Below are positions 39,990 through 48,840 of a stretch of 64,000 bases of DNA, piece by piece; the stretch's first letter is position 1; each line of letters begins with the position of its first letter. The notes below the pieces were generated by a model that saw nothing but the letters and a program-made list of their open reading frames with translations, did not search any database and was not told the origin of the DNA. Origin of the DNA: Bacteroidota bacterium (GTDB lineage Bacteria; Bacteroidota; Bacteroidia; Chitinophagales; Chitinophagaceae); assembly GCA_023428755.1 (NCBI GenBank), contig JAEYWX010000017.1:1-64000 (forward strand). The letters run 5' to 3'. Made by a program: the position numbers and the translations under genes.

Positions 39990-41960
39990 ATGCTCAATTC
40001 AAAAATTCCTGCCGGTCCGTTAGATACAAAGTGGAAAAATTACAAAGCAACCTGTAAACTGGTTAACCCTGCCAATAAACGCAGCCTGGAAGTAATTGTG
40101 ATTGGAACCGGTTTAGCCGGTGCCTCTGCAGCTGCTGCCTTGGGGGAGCTTGGGTACAAAGTAAAAGTATTTTGTTTCCAGGATAGCCCCCGCCGTGCAC
40201 ACTCCATCGCAGCGCAAGGAGGTATCAATGCTGCGAAAAACTATCAGAACGACGGAGACTCTGTTTACCGTTTGTTTTATGATACGATCAAAGGTGGCGA
40301 TTACCGTGCACGTGAAGGAAACGTACACCGCTTGGCTGAAGTGAGTGTAAACATCATTGATCAGTGTGTGGCACAAGGTGTGCCGTTTGCCCGTGAGTAT
40401 GGTGGTTTGCTCAGCAACCGTTCATTTGGTGGTACACAGGTACAACGTACATTCTATGCGGCTGGTCAAACCGGTCAGCAGTTATTGATAGGTGCTTACC
40501 AGGCATTGGAACGCCAGGTGGCATTGGGTAATGTAGCACAGTATTCACGCCATGAAATGCTGGATATTGTAATGATCGATGGCAAAGCACGTGGTATCAT
40601 TGCCCGTAATTTAGTAACCGGTGAGTTGGAACGTCATTTCGGTCATGCGGTACTGTTATGCAGCGGTGGTTATGGCAACGTATTTTATCTTTCTACAAAC
40701 GCCATGGGCAGCAACGTAACTGCAGCCTGGAAGGCGCACAAGAAAGGAGCGATGTTTGCCAATCCTTGCTTCACACAAATTCACCCAACCTGTATTCCTG
40801 TAAGTGGTGATCATCAGAGTAAGTTAACGTTGATGAGTGAATCACTCCGGAATGACGGTCGTATCTGGGTGCCCAAAAAACAAGGCGATACACGGAAGGC
40901 TAATGAAATTCCGGAAGAAGAAAGAGATTATTATTTAGAAAGAAGATATCCTGCATTTGGTAACCTCGTTCCCCGTGACGTGGCCAGCCGTGCAGCAAAA
41001 GAGCGTTGCGATGCCGGTTACGGTGTAGGTTCAAGTAAGCAAGCTGTTTACCTGGATTATGCAGCAGCCATCCAGCGTTATGGAAAAATTGAAGCCGGTA
41101 AGCGTGGTATCAATGCAGATGCGGAAACCATTACGCAAATGGGTAAGGATGTGGTGAAAGAAAAGTATGGTAACCTCTTTGATATGTATGCAAAGATCAC
41201 CGGCGAAAACCCATACGAAGTGCCCATGCGCATCTATCCGGCGGTGCACTATACAATGGGTGGATTGTGGGTTGATTATGAGTTGATGACGAACATCCCT
41301 GGCCTGTATGCATTGGGTGAAGCCAACTTCAGCGATCATGGAGCCAACCGTTTGGGTGCAAGTGCCTTGATGCAGGGCTTGGCTGATGGTTATTTTGTAA
41401 TTCCTTATACAATTGGGAACTATCTGGCTGATGAGATTCGTACCAAAGCGATCCCAACCGATCATCCGGCGTTTGCAGAAGCAGAAAGCAAAGTACGTGA
41501 CCGTATTCATATGCTCATGAACATCAAGGGTACAAAAACCGTTGAGAGTTTCCACAAACGTTTGGGTAAGATCATGTGGGATAAATGTGGTATGGCACGT
41601 AATGCAGAAGGGTTGAAACAAGCCATCAAAGAAATTCAGCAGTTAAAAAATGAATTCTGGAGCGATGTACGTATTCCCGGTGAGATCAATGAAATGAATC
41701 CCGAGTTAGATAAAGCTAACCGTGTGGCCGACTTTATTGAACTGGGTGAGTTGATGTGTATCGATGCGTTGAACCGTGAAGAAAGTTGTGGTGGTCACTT
41801 CCGTGAGGAACACCAGACTGAAGACGGAGAAGCGCTGCGTCACGATGATAAATATATGTATGTAGCTGCCTGGGAAATGAAAGGAGATCACGAATGGCAA
41901 CTGCACAAGGAAGAATTGAATTACGAAGTGGTGAAACCGAGCCAGAGAAGCTACAAGTAA
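39990..41960 (+). CDS. sdhA: Succinate dehydrogenase flavoprotein subunit
   Basis: A 656-residue subunit that oxidises succinate to fumarate with covalently bound FAD. The dinucleotide fold is at 34-60 (EVIVIGTGLAGASAAAALGELGYKVKVF). The FAD-linking histidine is in RRAHSIAAQGGINAAKNY. The substrate loop includes FTQIHPTCIP, and the late HYTMGGLWVDYE and GANRLGASALMQGLADGYF are family hallmarks. It belongs to the large Bacteroidota/epsilon-type flavoproteins. The TAA stop is also the first bases of the inverted repeat that bounds the four-helix-bundle insertion. Confidence 0.95.
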   Translation: MLNSKIPAGPLDTKWKNYKATCKLVNPANKRSLEVIVIGTGLAGASAAAALGELGYKVKVFCFQDSPRRAHSIAAQGGINAAKNYQNDGDSVYRLFYDTIKGGDYRAREGNVHRLAEVSVNIIDQCVAQGVPFAREYGGLLSNRSFGGTQVQRTFYAAGQTGQQLLIGAYQALERQVALGNVAQYSRHEMLDIVMIDGKARGIIARNLVTGELERHFGHAVLLCSGGYGNVFYLSTNAMGSNVTAAWKAHKKGAMFANPCFTQIHPTCIPVSGDHQSKLTLMSESLRNDGRIWVPKKQGDTRKANEIPEEERDYYLERRYPAFGNLVPRDVASRAAKERCDAGYGVGSSKQAVYLDYAAAIQRYGKIEAGKRGINADAETITQMGKDVVKEKYGNLFDMYAKITGENPYEVPMRIYPAVHYTMGGLWVDYELMTNIPGLYALGEANFSDHGANRLGASALMQGLADGYFVIPYTIGNYLADEIRTKAIPTDHPAFAEAESKVRDRIHMLMNIKGTKTVESFHKRLGKIMWDKCGMARNAEGLKQAIKEIQQLKNEFWSDVRIPGEINEMNPELDKANRVADFIELGELMCIDALNREESCGGHFREEHQTEDGEALRHDDKYMYVAAWEMKGDHEWQLHKEELNYEVVKPSQRSYK

Positions 41961-41978
41961 TTTGAAAATTTGAAAATG
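41959..41978. repeat. Left inverted repeat of the four-helix-bundle cassette
   Basis: AATTTGAAAATTTGAAAATG, the exact reverse complement of 42482-42501. It begins with the last two bases of the sdhA stop. Confidence 0.8.
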
Positions 41979-42102
41979 TGGTAATTTGAAAATGAAAGTA
42001 GATTGCCATCACTCAATTTTCAAACTAGGGTAGTAAAAAACATAATTTGAAAATGTGGTAATTTGGGACAAGAATCAAATTGCTAACATCAAATTTCAAA
42101 TT

Positions 42103-42522
42103 ATGAGAAACGATAAAGACAATGTGATTGTGACCAAAACAATTGAATTTTCAGTTTCGGTCATTTCATATTGCGAAGCTCTTGAACAAGACAGAAAATA
42201 TGTAATTGCAAGACAATTGCTACGTTCAGCAACCAGTATTGGTGCCAATGTGTTTGAGGCGCAAAATGCAGAAAGCAAAGCAGATTTCGTCCATAAAATG
42301 AAAATTGCTGCTAAGGAAGCCAGTGAAACATTGTATTGGTTAATTCTTTGCGAACGAAGTGAAAGTTACAGGTACAATCCAAAACTGAAAGAAGACCTGG
42401 ATGAAATACTTAAAATCTTATCAAAGATCATCGCTTCATCTAAAGGAAGACTTTCAGGATTTATTTGGAGTGTTTTGTTTGCATTTTCAAATTTTCAAAT
42501 TCTCAAATTGACACATTCATAG
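42103..42522 (+). CDS. Four-helix-bundle protein (S23/23S rRNA intervening-sequence family)
   Basis: A 139-residue all-helical protein. The conserved block is YVIARQLLRSATSIGANVFEAQNAESKADFVHKMKIAAKEASETLYWL, diagnostic of the four-helix-bundle family first seen in intervening sequences of 23S rRNA genes of Leptospira and Coxiella and related to the Avd protein of diversity-generating retroelements. These proteins form pentamers with a basic surface; their function is unresolved. The start at 42103 is chosen after the repeat. The last residues (FAFSNFQILKLTHS) are translated from the right-hand inverted repeat. It sits inside the sdh operon, so it is probably co-transcribed. Confidence 0.88.
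   Translation: MRNDKDNVIVTKTIEFSVSVISYCEALEQDRKYVIARQLLRSATSIGANVFEAQNAESKADFVHKMKIAAKEASETLYWLILCERSESYRYNPKLKEDLDEILKILSKIIASSKGRLSGFIWSVLFAFSNFQILKLTHS
42482..42510. repeat. Right inverted repeat of the four-helix-bundle cassette
   Basis: CATTTTCAAATTTTCAAATT (42482-42501) is the exact reverse complement of 41959-41978. The following CTCAAATTG matches the end of the repeat in front of thrC. Confidence 0.8.
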
Positions 42523-42524
42523 TT

Positions 42525-43289
42525 ATGGAACATAAAAATATCAATGTAAAACTGAAGGTTTGGCGTCAGAAGAACAGCAAGGAAAAAGGTTCGTTTGAAA
42601 CCTACGATGCAAAGAATATTTCACAGGAAATGAGTTTCCTGGAAATGTTTGATGTGTTGAACGAGGAGTTGATCGGTGAAGGAAAAGATCCGATTGCGTT
42701 CGACCACGACTGCCGTGAAGGTATTTGCGGTATGTGCAGCATGTACATCAATGGCCGTCCGCATGGTCCGTGGGAAGCCAATACCACCTGTCAGTTACAC
42801 ATGCGTGCATTCAACGATGGTGATACCATTGTGGTAGAACCCTGGCGTGCCAATGCATTTCCGGTGATCAAGGATCTGATGGTCGATCGTTCTGCATTTG
42901 ACCGTGTGATCCAGGCTGGTGGTTACATCAGCGTGAATACCGGTAATGCGGTTGATGCAAATGCATTGCCGATTGATAAAGCAAAAGCCGATGCTGCATT
43001 TGCTGCAGCTGCCTGTATTGGTTGCGGTGCCTGCGTAGCAGCTTGTAAAAACTCTTCGGCCATGTTGTTTGTGAGTGCAAAAGTTGCACACCTCAATCAA
43101 CTCCCGCAGGGTGAGCCTGAAAAGAAAACACGTGTACTCAATATGGTGGCGCAAATGGACAAAGAAGGGTTTGGTGCTTGTACCAACACGGGTGCTTGCG
43201 AAGCTGTTTGTCCGAAAGAGATTTCGCTTACCAATATTGCACGCCTCAATGCAGAATATGCAGTGGCCAGTTTAACTGCAACGAAATAA
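42525..43289 (+). CDS. sdhB: Succinate dehydrogenase iron-sulfur subunit
   Basis: A 254-residue electron-transfer subunit. The N-terminal plant-type ferredoxin domain has the 2Fe-2S ligands in DHDCREGICGMCSMYINGRPHG and TTCQLHM. The C-terminal domain has ACIGCGACVAACKNSSAMLFVSAK and the second Cys set in FGACTNTGACEAVCPKEISL for the 4Fe-4S and 3Fe-4S clusters. The start at 42525 (MEHKNINVKLKVWRQ) is the family start; the frame is open further upstream only through repeat sequence. It completes sdhCAB, followed by a strong terminator. Confidence 0.95.
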   Translation: MEHKNINVKLKVWRQKNSKEKGSFETYDAKNISQEMSFLEMFDVLNEELIGEGKDPIAFDHDCREGICGMCSMYINGRPHGPWEANTTCQLHMRAFNDGDTIVVEPWRANAFPVIKDLMVDRSAFDRVIQAGGYISVNTGNAVDANALPIDKAKADAAFAAAACIGCGACVAACKNSSAMLFVSAKVAHLNQLPQGEPEKKTRVLNMVAQMDKEGFGACTNTGACEAVCPKEISLTNIARLNAEYAVASLTATK

Positions 43290-43298
43290 GTTGACTGC

Positions 43299-43313
43299 TC
43301 ACCTGAAAGGTGA
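43299..43313. repeat. CACC hairpin, copy 1
   Basis: TCACCT-GAA-AGGTGA, just after sdhB. It is the inverse of the element at 43382-43396, with one changed base pair in the arms. Confidence 0.6.
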
Positions 43314-43329
43314 CTGACCAACGTTATAA

Positions 43330-43362
43330 GAAAAGACTTCCTAACGGAGGTCTTTTCATTTT
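43330..43362 (+). terminator. Terminator of the sdh operon
   Basis: GAAAAGACTTCC-TAAC-GGAGGTCTTTTC (12 pairs, one G-U) followed by ATTTTTGG, 41 bp after the sdhB stop. Confidence 0.85.
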
Positions 43363-43381
43363 TGGTTAAAAAGGTATACAG

Positions 43382-43396
43382 TCACCCTTCGGGTGA
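43382..43396. repeat. CACC hairpin, copy 2
   Basis: TCACCC-TTC-GGGTGA, preceded by CAG as copy 1 is on its opposite strand. The C-G pair next to the loop replaces T-A in copy 1. Confidence 0.6.
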
Positions 43397-43471
43397 ACAG
43401 ATACCGATATTACGGTGCATTGCACAATAAATTCTATTTTTACGCATTCTTATCCTGAAAACCACTGACTT

Positions 43472-46400
43472 ATCAGAAAACTTGTCTTTTTCACCGGACT
43501 GTTGCTTTCCTCGCTGCTGTCGTTTGCACAGCAGCCCAACTCGCTGTCGAATCTCCGTACGAAAAAGATCAGCACAAAAACAACTCCCGTTACAATTGAT
43601 TCATTGAGCCTCGTACCCAAATCGATCTTCATTGCAGGAATTGCTGCTGAAAGTTACCGGGTGGATGCCATCAATGCAAAACTGTTCTGGATCGATCCGC
43701 CGGCAATGGATTCAGTAACGGTAACGTACAGGGTATTTCCATACAAACTGAATGCGCAGGTGCAGCGGATGAATTTTGATGATGTGAAGAATAATTTTCT
43801 TACCACACCCATCACCATCGATCAGAATACAGGTTTTGGCAAAGGCATGTTCGATTTCGGCAATGTGAACTACAATGGAAGTTTTGGACGTGGTATTTCA
43901 TTCGGCAATAATCAGGATGCCGTGGTGAATGGTGTGTTGAATTTACAGATCAATGGCATGATCGGCGACAGTATGATGTTATCAGCTGCATTAACCGACA
44001 ACAATATTCCGGTACAGGCGGAAGGCAACACTCAGCAGTTGAACGAATTTGACCGGGTATGGATTCAATTGAAAAAGAAAGGTTGGCAGCTCAACCTTGG
44101 CGATATCGACATCAGGCGAAACGATGCCTACTTTCTCAGTTTCTTCAAACGCTTGCAGGGTATATCGTTTCAAAACGAAACCAATGTATTCAAAGCAGGT
44201 AAAAATTCAACCCTTGTATCTGGTGCCATTGCGAAAGGCAAATTCAATCGCTATGTGTTCCAGGGGCAGGAGGGGAACCAGGGGCCGTATCGTTTACAAG
44301 GTCCTAATGGAGAATTGTTTTTTATTGTATTAGCCGGTACAGAGCGTGTGTTTATTGATGGTGAACTGATGCAGCGTGGCGAAGACCAGGATTATGTGAT
44401 CAATTACAATACAGCCGAGATCACATTTACTCCACGGCGCATGATCAACAAAGACCGCCGTATACAAGTAGAATTTGAATATGCCGACCGGAATTTTCTC
44501 AACTCACAGTTTATTGTGGGCAATGAATTAAAACTGAACGAAAAACTAACGGTAAGGGTCAATGCTTTTTCAAATGCTGATTCAAAAAACACATCGGTGA
44601 ACCAGTTCTTAACAACCGAGCAAAAACAATTCTTGTTTGATGTAGGTGACCGGGTTGAAACAGCATTGTATCCATCCATTGTTCGGGATACGTTTGCGGC
44701 CAATCGGATCGTGTATCGCTTAACTGATTCAACAGTCAACAGTATTACGTATGATTCGGTGCTGGTGTACACAACCGTTGATCAGCCCGATGTATTCAGT
44801 GCATCGTTTACTGATGTGGGGCAAGGCAATGGTGATTATATTTTGGAACAATCAGGTGCCAACGGGCGAACCTTTAAATGGGTAGCTCCGGAAAATGGAG
44901 TTCGTTCGGGTCGTTATGCACCGGCTGTTCGTTTGGTGGCTCCACGTACACAACAAATGATGACGGTGGGAACCGATTACCAGCTCACGAAAAATTTTCT
45001 TGTAAAATCAGAACTTGCCATCAGCCGGTTTGATATCAATACACTTTCACGAAAAGATAAAATGAATGATGATGGTGTAGCTGGTCGTGTTGCATTACAG
45101 TACAACAATCAATTCAAAGGAAAGCCACAAAAACCGTTGACTTATAAACTCACCGGTAGCTACGAATTTGTGCAGGAAAGTTTCCGGGCATTGGAACGAT
45201 TACGACCTGTTGAGTTTACAAGAGAATGGGGACTTCCTATTTTTCTGCAACAGGAAAAAGAATTGCTGGCCATAGCCGGGCTGGAATTGATGAGAAGCAA
45301 TCAGCACAAATTCAGCTATACAATTCAAAACTACCAGCGGGGTACATTGTTCAAAGGTTACCGTCATATTCTGCAGCATAGCTTTCAACAAAAAGGATGG
45401 ACATGGAGCGGCAGTATGAATTATTCATCAACCGACAGTGGTTTCAACAAAGGTTTTTTCCTGCGGCCAACTGTTGATCTCAAAAAGCGATTTGAAAAAT
45501 TAGATAATATCGAGATTGGCGGGCAGTATTACCTGGAACAAAACGAAACACGTAACCGCTTAACGGATTCTTTATCGGCGCTTACGTTTATGTGGGATAC
45601 GTGGACACTGTTCCTCCGTTCCAAAGAAGCTGCCAATAAATGGGGCGTGAATTTCTTTACACGTCGGGATAAATTACCACTGGGAAAAATGCTGGAACAA
45701 ACCGACCGCAGCTTTAACTACAATGCATACGTAGAGCTGATGAACAGTGAAAAGCATCAGTTTCGGTTAAACGCCACCGTAAGAGAATTAAAAGTGTACA
45801 ATGCACAGCTTACAGGTCAGCAGCCGGAACGTACCTTGTTGGGCCGGGCCGAATATTTTATTAACGAATGGAAAGGGATGCTCACGGGTAATGTGTTGTA
45901 CGAAGTAGGTAGCGGCCAGGAACAACGAAGAGATTTTTCATTCCTGGAAGTACCTGCGGGGCAGGGTGAGTTTACCTGGAACGATTATAATGCGGATGGT
46001 ATTCCGCAATTGAATGAATTTGAAGTGGCGTTGTACCAGGACCAGGCACGTTACATTCGGATCTTTACACCCACGCTCGATTTTATACGGGCCAATTACA
46101 ATCAATTCAACTACAGTTTTAATCTAAGCCCACGGGCTTTGATTGATGTAAACAAAGCAAAAGGGTTCAGTAAATTTCTTACACGTATTTCACTCCAATC
46201 GGGCATGCAGATCTTCAAGAAGGAAATTTCTGATAAAAACTTCAACCTTGATCCGTTTTCAAAACCAACAGAAGATACCAGTTTGATTTCGCTGAGTTCT
46301 GTACTCACCAACACCTTATTTTTTAACCGTACCAGCACCGTGTGGGGATTTGACCTTACGCATATCCGTAACGAAGGCCGTTCGATATTAACCTATGGAT

Positions 46401-46936
46401 TGGAAACAAGAACGCTGCAAGATCTTTCTGCACGCATCCGTTGGAATCTGAGTAAAAGCTTTTCAACAAATGTATTGGTGAAGTCGATCAAGAATCAGTT
46501 GGAAACACCATCGTTTGGCAACAGGAATTACAATCTTGCGCAATTTGTAACGGAACCTTCAATCAGTTTTCAAAAAGGAACAAAGTTTCGTCTGTCGCTC
46601 AATTATAAATTGGAAGACAAAAAAAATCAGGAAGGACAAAAGGAGCGGGCCACGATTAACTCCATCATTACCGAAATGCGGTACAATGTATTATCGAGCA
46701 GCACACTCAATGGTAAGTTTCAATTCAGCAATATCCGGTTCGATGGTGCTACCAATACAACCGTTGCCTTTATTATGCTGGATGCGTTGCTGCCCGGTAA
46801 AAACTTTATCTGGAATCTTGATCTTACCCGCCGCCTCGCCAACAATATGGAAATTAATTTTACGTACGAAGGACGTAAGCCCGGCGAAGCAAAAGCAATT
46901 CATACCGGACGGGCAAGTGTGAGAGCGTTGTTTTAA
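43472..46936 (+). CDS. Very large outer-membrane/surface protein, probable AUC start
   Basis: A protein of about 1154 residues, strand-rich throughout, ending in aromatic-terminated strands (MEINFTYEGRKPGEAKAIHTGRASVRALF) as outer-membrane barrels do. Residues 110-350 contain the most conserved-looking part: GFGKGMFDFGNVNYNGSFGRGISFGNNQ, RVWIQLKKKGWQLNLGDIDI, GNQGPYRLQGPNGELFFIVL and ERVFIDGELMQRGEDQDYVINYNTAEITF. I recognise this as a recurrent Bacteroidota surface protein type but cannot name a function. The reading frame encodes a full signal peptide (RKLVFFTGLLLSSLLSFAQQ) from a stop at 43466, yet that stretch has no ATG or GTG and its only TTG (43502) falls inside the hydrophobic core. 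ATC at 43472 sits where the ATG should be; the alternative TTG 43502 gives a truncated signal. Confidence 0.8.
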   Translation: MRKLVFFTGLLLSSLLSFAQQPNSLSNLRTKKISTKTTPVTIDSLSLVPKSIFIAGIAAESYRVDAINAKLFWIDPPAMDSVTVTYRVFPYKLNAQVQRMNFDDVKNNFLTTPITIDQNTGFGKGMFDFGNVNYNGSFGRGISFGNNQDAVVNGVLNLQINGMIGDSMMLSAALTDNNIPVQAEGNTQQLNEFDRVWIQLKKKGWQLNLGDIDIRRNDAYFLSFFKRLQGISFQNETNVFKAGKNSTLVSGAIAKGKFNRYVFQGQEGNQGPYRLQGPNGELFFIVLAGTERVFIDGELMQRGEDQDYVINYNTAEITFTPRRMINKDRRIQVEFEYADRNFLNSQFIVGNELKLNEKLTVRVNAFSNADSKNTSVNQFLTTEQKQFLFDVGDRVETALYPSIVRDTFAANRIVYRLTDSTVNSITYDSVLVYTTVDQPDVFSASFTDVGQGNGDYILEQSGANGRTFKWVAPENGVRSGRYAPAVRLVAPRTQQMMTVGTDYQLTKNFLVKSELAISRFDINTLSRKDKMNDDGVAGRVALQYNNQFKGKPQKPLTYKLTGSYEFVQESFRALERLRPVEFTREWGLPIFLQQEKELLAIAGLELMRSNQHKFSYTIQNYQRGTLFKGYRHILQHSFQQKGWTWSGSMNYSSTDSGFNKGFFLRPTVDLKKRFEKLDNIEIGGQYYLEQNETRNRLTDSLSALTFMWDTWTLFLRSKEAANKWGVNFFTRRDKLPLGKMLEQTDRSFNYNAYVELMNSEKHQFRLNATVRELKVYNAQLTGQQPERTLLGRAEYFINEWKGMLTGNVLYEVGSGQEQRRDFSFLEVPAGQGEFTWNDYNADGIPQLNEFEVALYQDQARYIRIFTPTLDFIRANYNQFNYSFNLSPRALIDVNKAKGFSKFLTRISLQSGMQIFKKEISDKNFNLDPFSKPTEDTSLISLSSVLTNTLFFNRTSTVWGFDLTHIRNEGRSILTYGLETRTLQDLSARIRWNLSKSFSTNVLVKSIKNQLETPSFGNRNYNLAQFVTEPSISFQKGTKFRLSLNYKLEDKKNQEGQKERATINSIITEMRYNVLSSSTLNGKFQFSNIRFDGATNTTVAFIMLDALLPGKNFIWNLDLTRRLANNMEINFTYEGRKPGEAKAIHTGRASVRALF

Positions 46937-47001
46937 TTGAATCTCCCCCTACAAAATTTTATATCATTTTTTGGTCTGACGGTTCACAACCGTGCCGACC
47001 C

Positions 47002-47030
47002 AAAAAAAAGCGGCAGAATCAATCTGCCGC
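47002..47030 (-). terminator. Terminator of the coiled-coil protein gene
   Basis: GCGGCAGA (47010-47017) pairs with TCTGCCGC (47023-47030); on the minus strand eight T residues follow. A second, shorter hairpin (GGTC...GACC, 46973-47000) is next to it. Confidence 0.85.
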
Positions 47031-47077
47031 CCTTACTAATAAACCATCAACGTGTATGTATGCTTATGTATGCTTTC

Positions 47078-48064
47078 TTAGCTGAATAAACCACCCTTAC
47101 GTAAAGTTTTGCTGCCTTCGCCAATTTTAAATCCGTTGTTGTACACTTCCACTTTGTAAGCACCTTCTGCAAATTTTGCACCTGGCTTCCACTCAATTGA
47201 AACAGGAACTGTTTTACCTGCAGTGAATGTTACGTTGGTCATTTTTGTAAATACTCTTTCACCTTCATCTCTTGTTGTAAAACGTCCGCTGCCCAATGCT
47301 TCGTTGCTTACCACTTGTCCTGTAGGATCAGTGATCACTACATATACATCTTTTGTTCCTTCTTCACCTACACGGTTAAATACGTTGAATGTTAAACGGA
47401 TCTTGTCAACACGCTTTGCAACATCTTTTTCTTTCTCTTTACCATTTCTGCGCTCATCGATTGTAACAATATTGATGTTGGAAGCATTGAGCGTAGAAGC
47501 TACATCCAGTTTTGATTCCACCACCATTTTCTCAGCGGTTGTTTGATCGTACTGAACCTGTAATGCTTCTTTTTGAGTAGTAAGTTCCTGCTTTTCAGTT
47601 CTTAATTGCAGGTTCTCGCCACGTAATGTTTCTACTTCCACCACATAACCACTGATCTTTTCATTCAATTCATTGATAAGGCGTTTTGCTTCTGCAAGAT
47701 CTGCCGCTGTTTTGTTTTGCTTGTTCAGCAATGTTTGAATACGGCTTTTCATGTTTGCCACTTCACTGTTCTTTGATTTCACCAGGCTGTCCATGCTTGC
47801 GTTCATGCTGGTCAATTCATCCAAACGTTGCAATGCTGCATTGTATTCGTTTTGGATGGCACTCTTGCTGCTGTCGCTGGTGCTCAGCTGTGCCTGCAAT
47901 TGTGTAGTTACTTCTTTAGTTTTTGATTTGTCCCAGATAATGTAACCCCATGTACCAAGAAGGGCTGCAATTAACAAACCGTAGATAAGGCCACGACTGT
48001 CTTTCTTTTGCGCTGGTGGAGGAGTATCCTGGGGAGCTGCTGAAGGATAATTTGAATACGACAT
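47078..48064 (-). CDS. Membrane-anchored coiled-coil protein
   Basis: A 328-residue protein: a Pro/Ser-rich cytoplasmic head (MSYSNYPSAAPQDTPPPAQKKD), one membrane helix (GLIYGLLIAALLGTWGYIIW), a long coiled coil (about 50-205, heptads rich in Gln, Leu, Lys and Glu) and a C-terminal beta domain (KIRLTFNVFNRVGEEGTKDVYVVITDPTGQ to VEVYNNGFKIGEGSKTL). The start at 48064 was preferred over a longer frame to 48136 that overlaps the divergent exonuclease gene. The architecture suggests a periplasmic structural or tethering protein. No family name is certain. Confidence 0.8.
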   Translation of the reverse strand: MSYSNYPSAAPQDTPPPAQKKDSRGLIYGLLIAALLGTWGYIIWDKSKTKEVTTQLQAQLSTSDSSKSAIQNEYNAALQRLDELTSMNASMDSLVKSKNSEVANMKSRIQTLLNKQNKTAADLAEAKRLINELNEKISGYVVEVETLRGENLQLRTEKQELTTQKEALQVQYDQTTAEKMVVESKLDVASTLNASNINIVTIDERRNGKEKEKDVAKRVDKIRLTFNVFNRVGEEGTKDVYVVITDPTGQVVSNEALGSGRFTTRDEGERVFTKMTNVTFTAGKTVPVSIEWKPGAKFAEGAYKVEVYNNGFKIGEGSKTLRKGGLFS

Positions 48065-48103
48065 AATGTTTGATTTTAAAGTTTTAAATTTTATTTTTAA
48101 GTT

Positions 48104-48838
48104 ATGACTAACCAGCAACACCATCAAGCCGAACAAGTACTGGTACTCGATATTGAAACAGTACCACAGTATTCATCGTTTGAAGAACTGCCGGATTTAT
48201 GGAAAGTTCTCTGGGCAGACAAAATTTCCAAAACCATGCCAGAAAATTTTTCGGCTGCAGAAATGTATGCACAAAAGGCCGGAATACAGGCTGAATTCGG
48301 AAAAATAATTTGTATCAGCACGGGCTTTTTTTATGTTGATAAAGGCAGCCGTTTGTGTTTTCGGGTAAAGTCGTATGCCGGTGATGATGAAAAGCAATTG
48401 TTAGCCGACTTTAGTAAAGCAGTTGAAAAGTTTTCCAATTCGGTTCCGCAGATGCAGCTTGCCGGGCATAATATTAAAGAATTTGATATACCATACATCA
48501 GCCGGCGGATGCTGATCAATGGATTGCCGCTGCCTTCCTGCCTTCAGTTAAGCGGTAAAAAACCATGGGAAACAAACCTTATCGATACCATGCAACTCTG
48601 GAAGTTTGGCGATTATAAAAACTATACTTCTCTTCACTTACTGGCGAATTGCCTTGGTATTCCTACACCGAAAGATGGCATTGATGGCAGCCAGGTAAAA
48701 GATGTCTATTACAACGAAAAAAATATGAACCGCCTGGTGGAGTATTGCCAGAAAGATGTGATCGCTACTGCACAGGTATTTCTTCGGCTTCAACAATTAC
48801 CTTTGCTGCCGCAGGAAAATATTTTTCTTGCCGATTGA
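48104..48838 (+). CDS. PolB-like predicted 3'-5' exonuclease
   Basis: A 244-residue DnaQ-fold nuclease of the group described as related to the exonuclease domain of DNA polymerase B. The acidic motifs are present: Exo I VLVLDIETVPQYSSFEEL, Exo II LAGHNIKEFDIPYISRRMLI and Exo III NRLVEYCQKDVIATAQVFLRL. It is not attached to a polymerase domain. It lies 2 bp upstream of holA, so a link with replication or repair is plausible; that is inference from context. Confidence 0.88.
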   Translation: MTNQQHHQAEQVLVLDIETVPQYSSFEELPDLWKVLWADKISKTMPENFSAAEMYAQKAGIQAEFGKIICISTGFFYVDKGSRLCFRVKSYAGDDEKQLLADFSKAVEKFSNSVPQMQLAGHNIKEFDIPYISRRMLINGLPLPSCLQLSGKKPWETNLIDTMQLWKFGDYKNYTSLHLLANCLGIPTPKDGIDGSQVKDVYYNEKNMNRLVEYCQKDVIATAQVFLRLQQLPLLPQENIFLAD

Positions 48839-48840
48839 AT

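Larger units (their letters stand above)
41959..42510 (+). mobile_element. Candidate mobile cassette: four-helix-bundle gene between 20-bp inverted repeats
   Basis: The interval between sdhA and sdhB starts and ends with perfect 20-bp inverted repeats and contains only the four-helix-bundle gene. A 22-bp direct repeat (41967-41988 and 42044-42065) lies at its left side. The right end (42484-42510) recurs alone in front of thrC. In related genomes sdhA and sdhB are normally adjacent (family knowledge), so this looks like an insertion. No transposase is encoded, so mobility would need help in trans. Confidence 0.55.
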
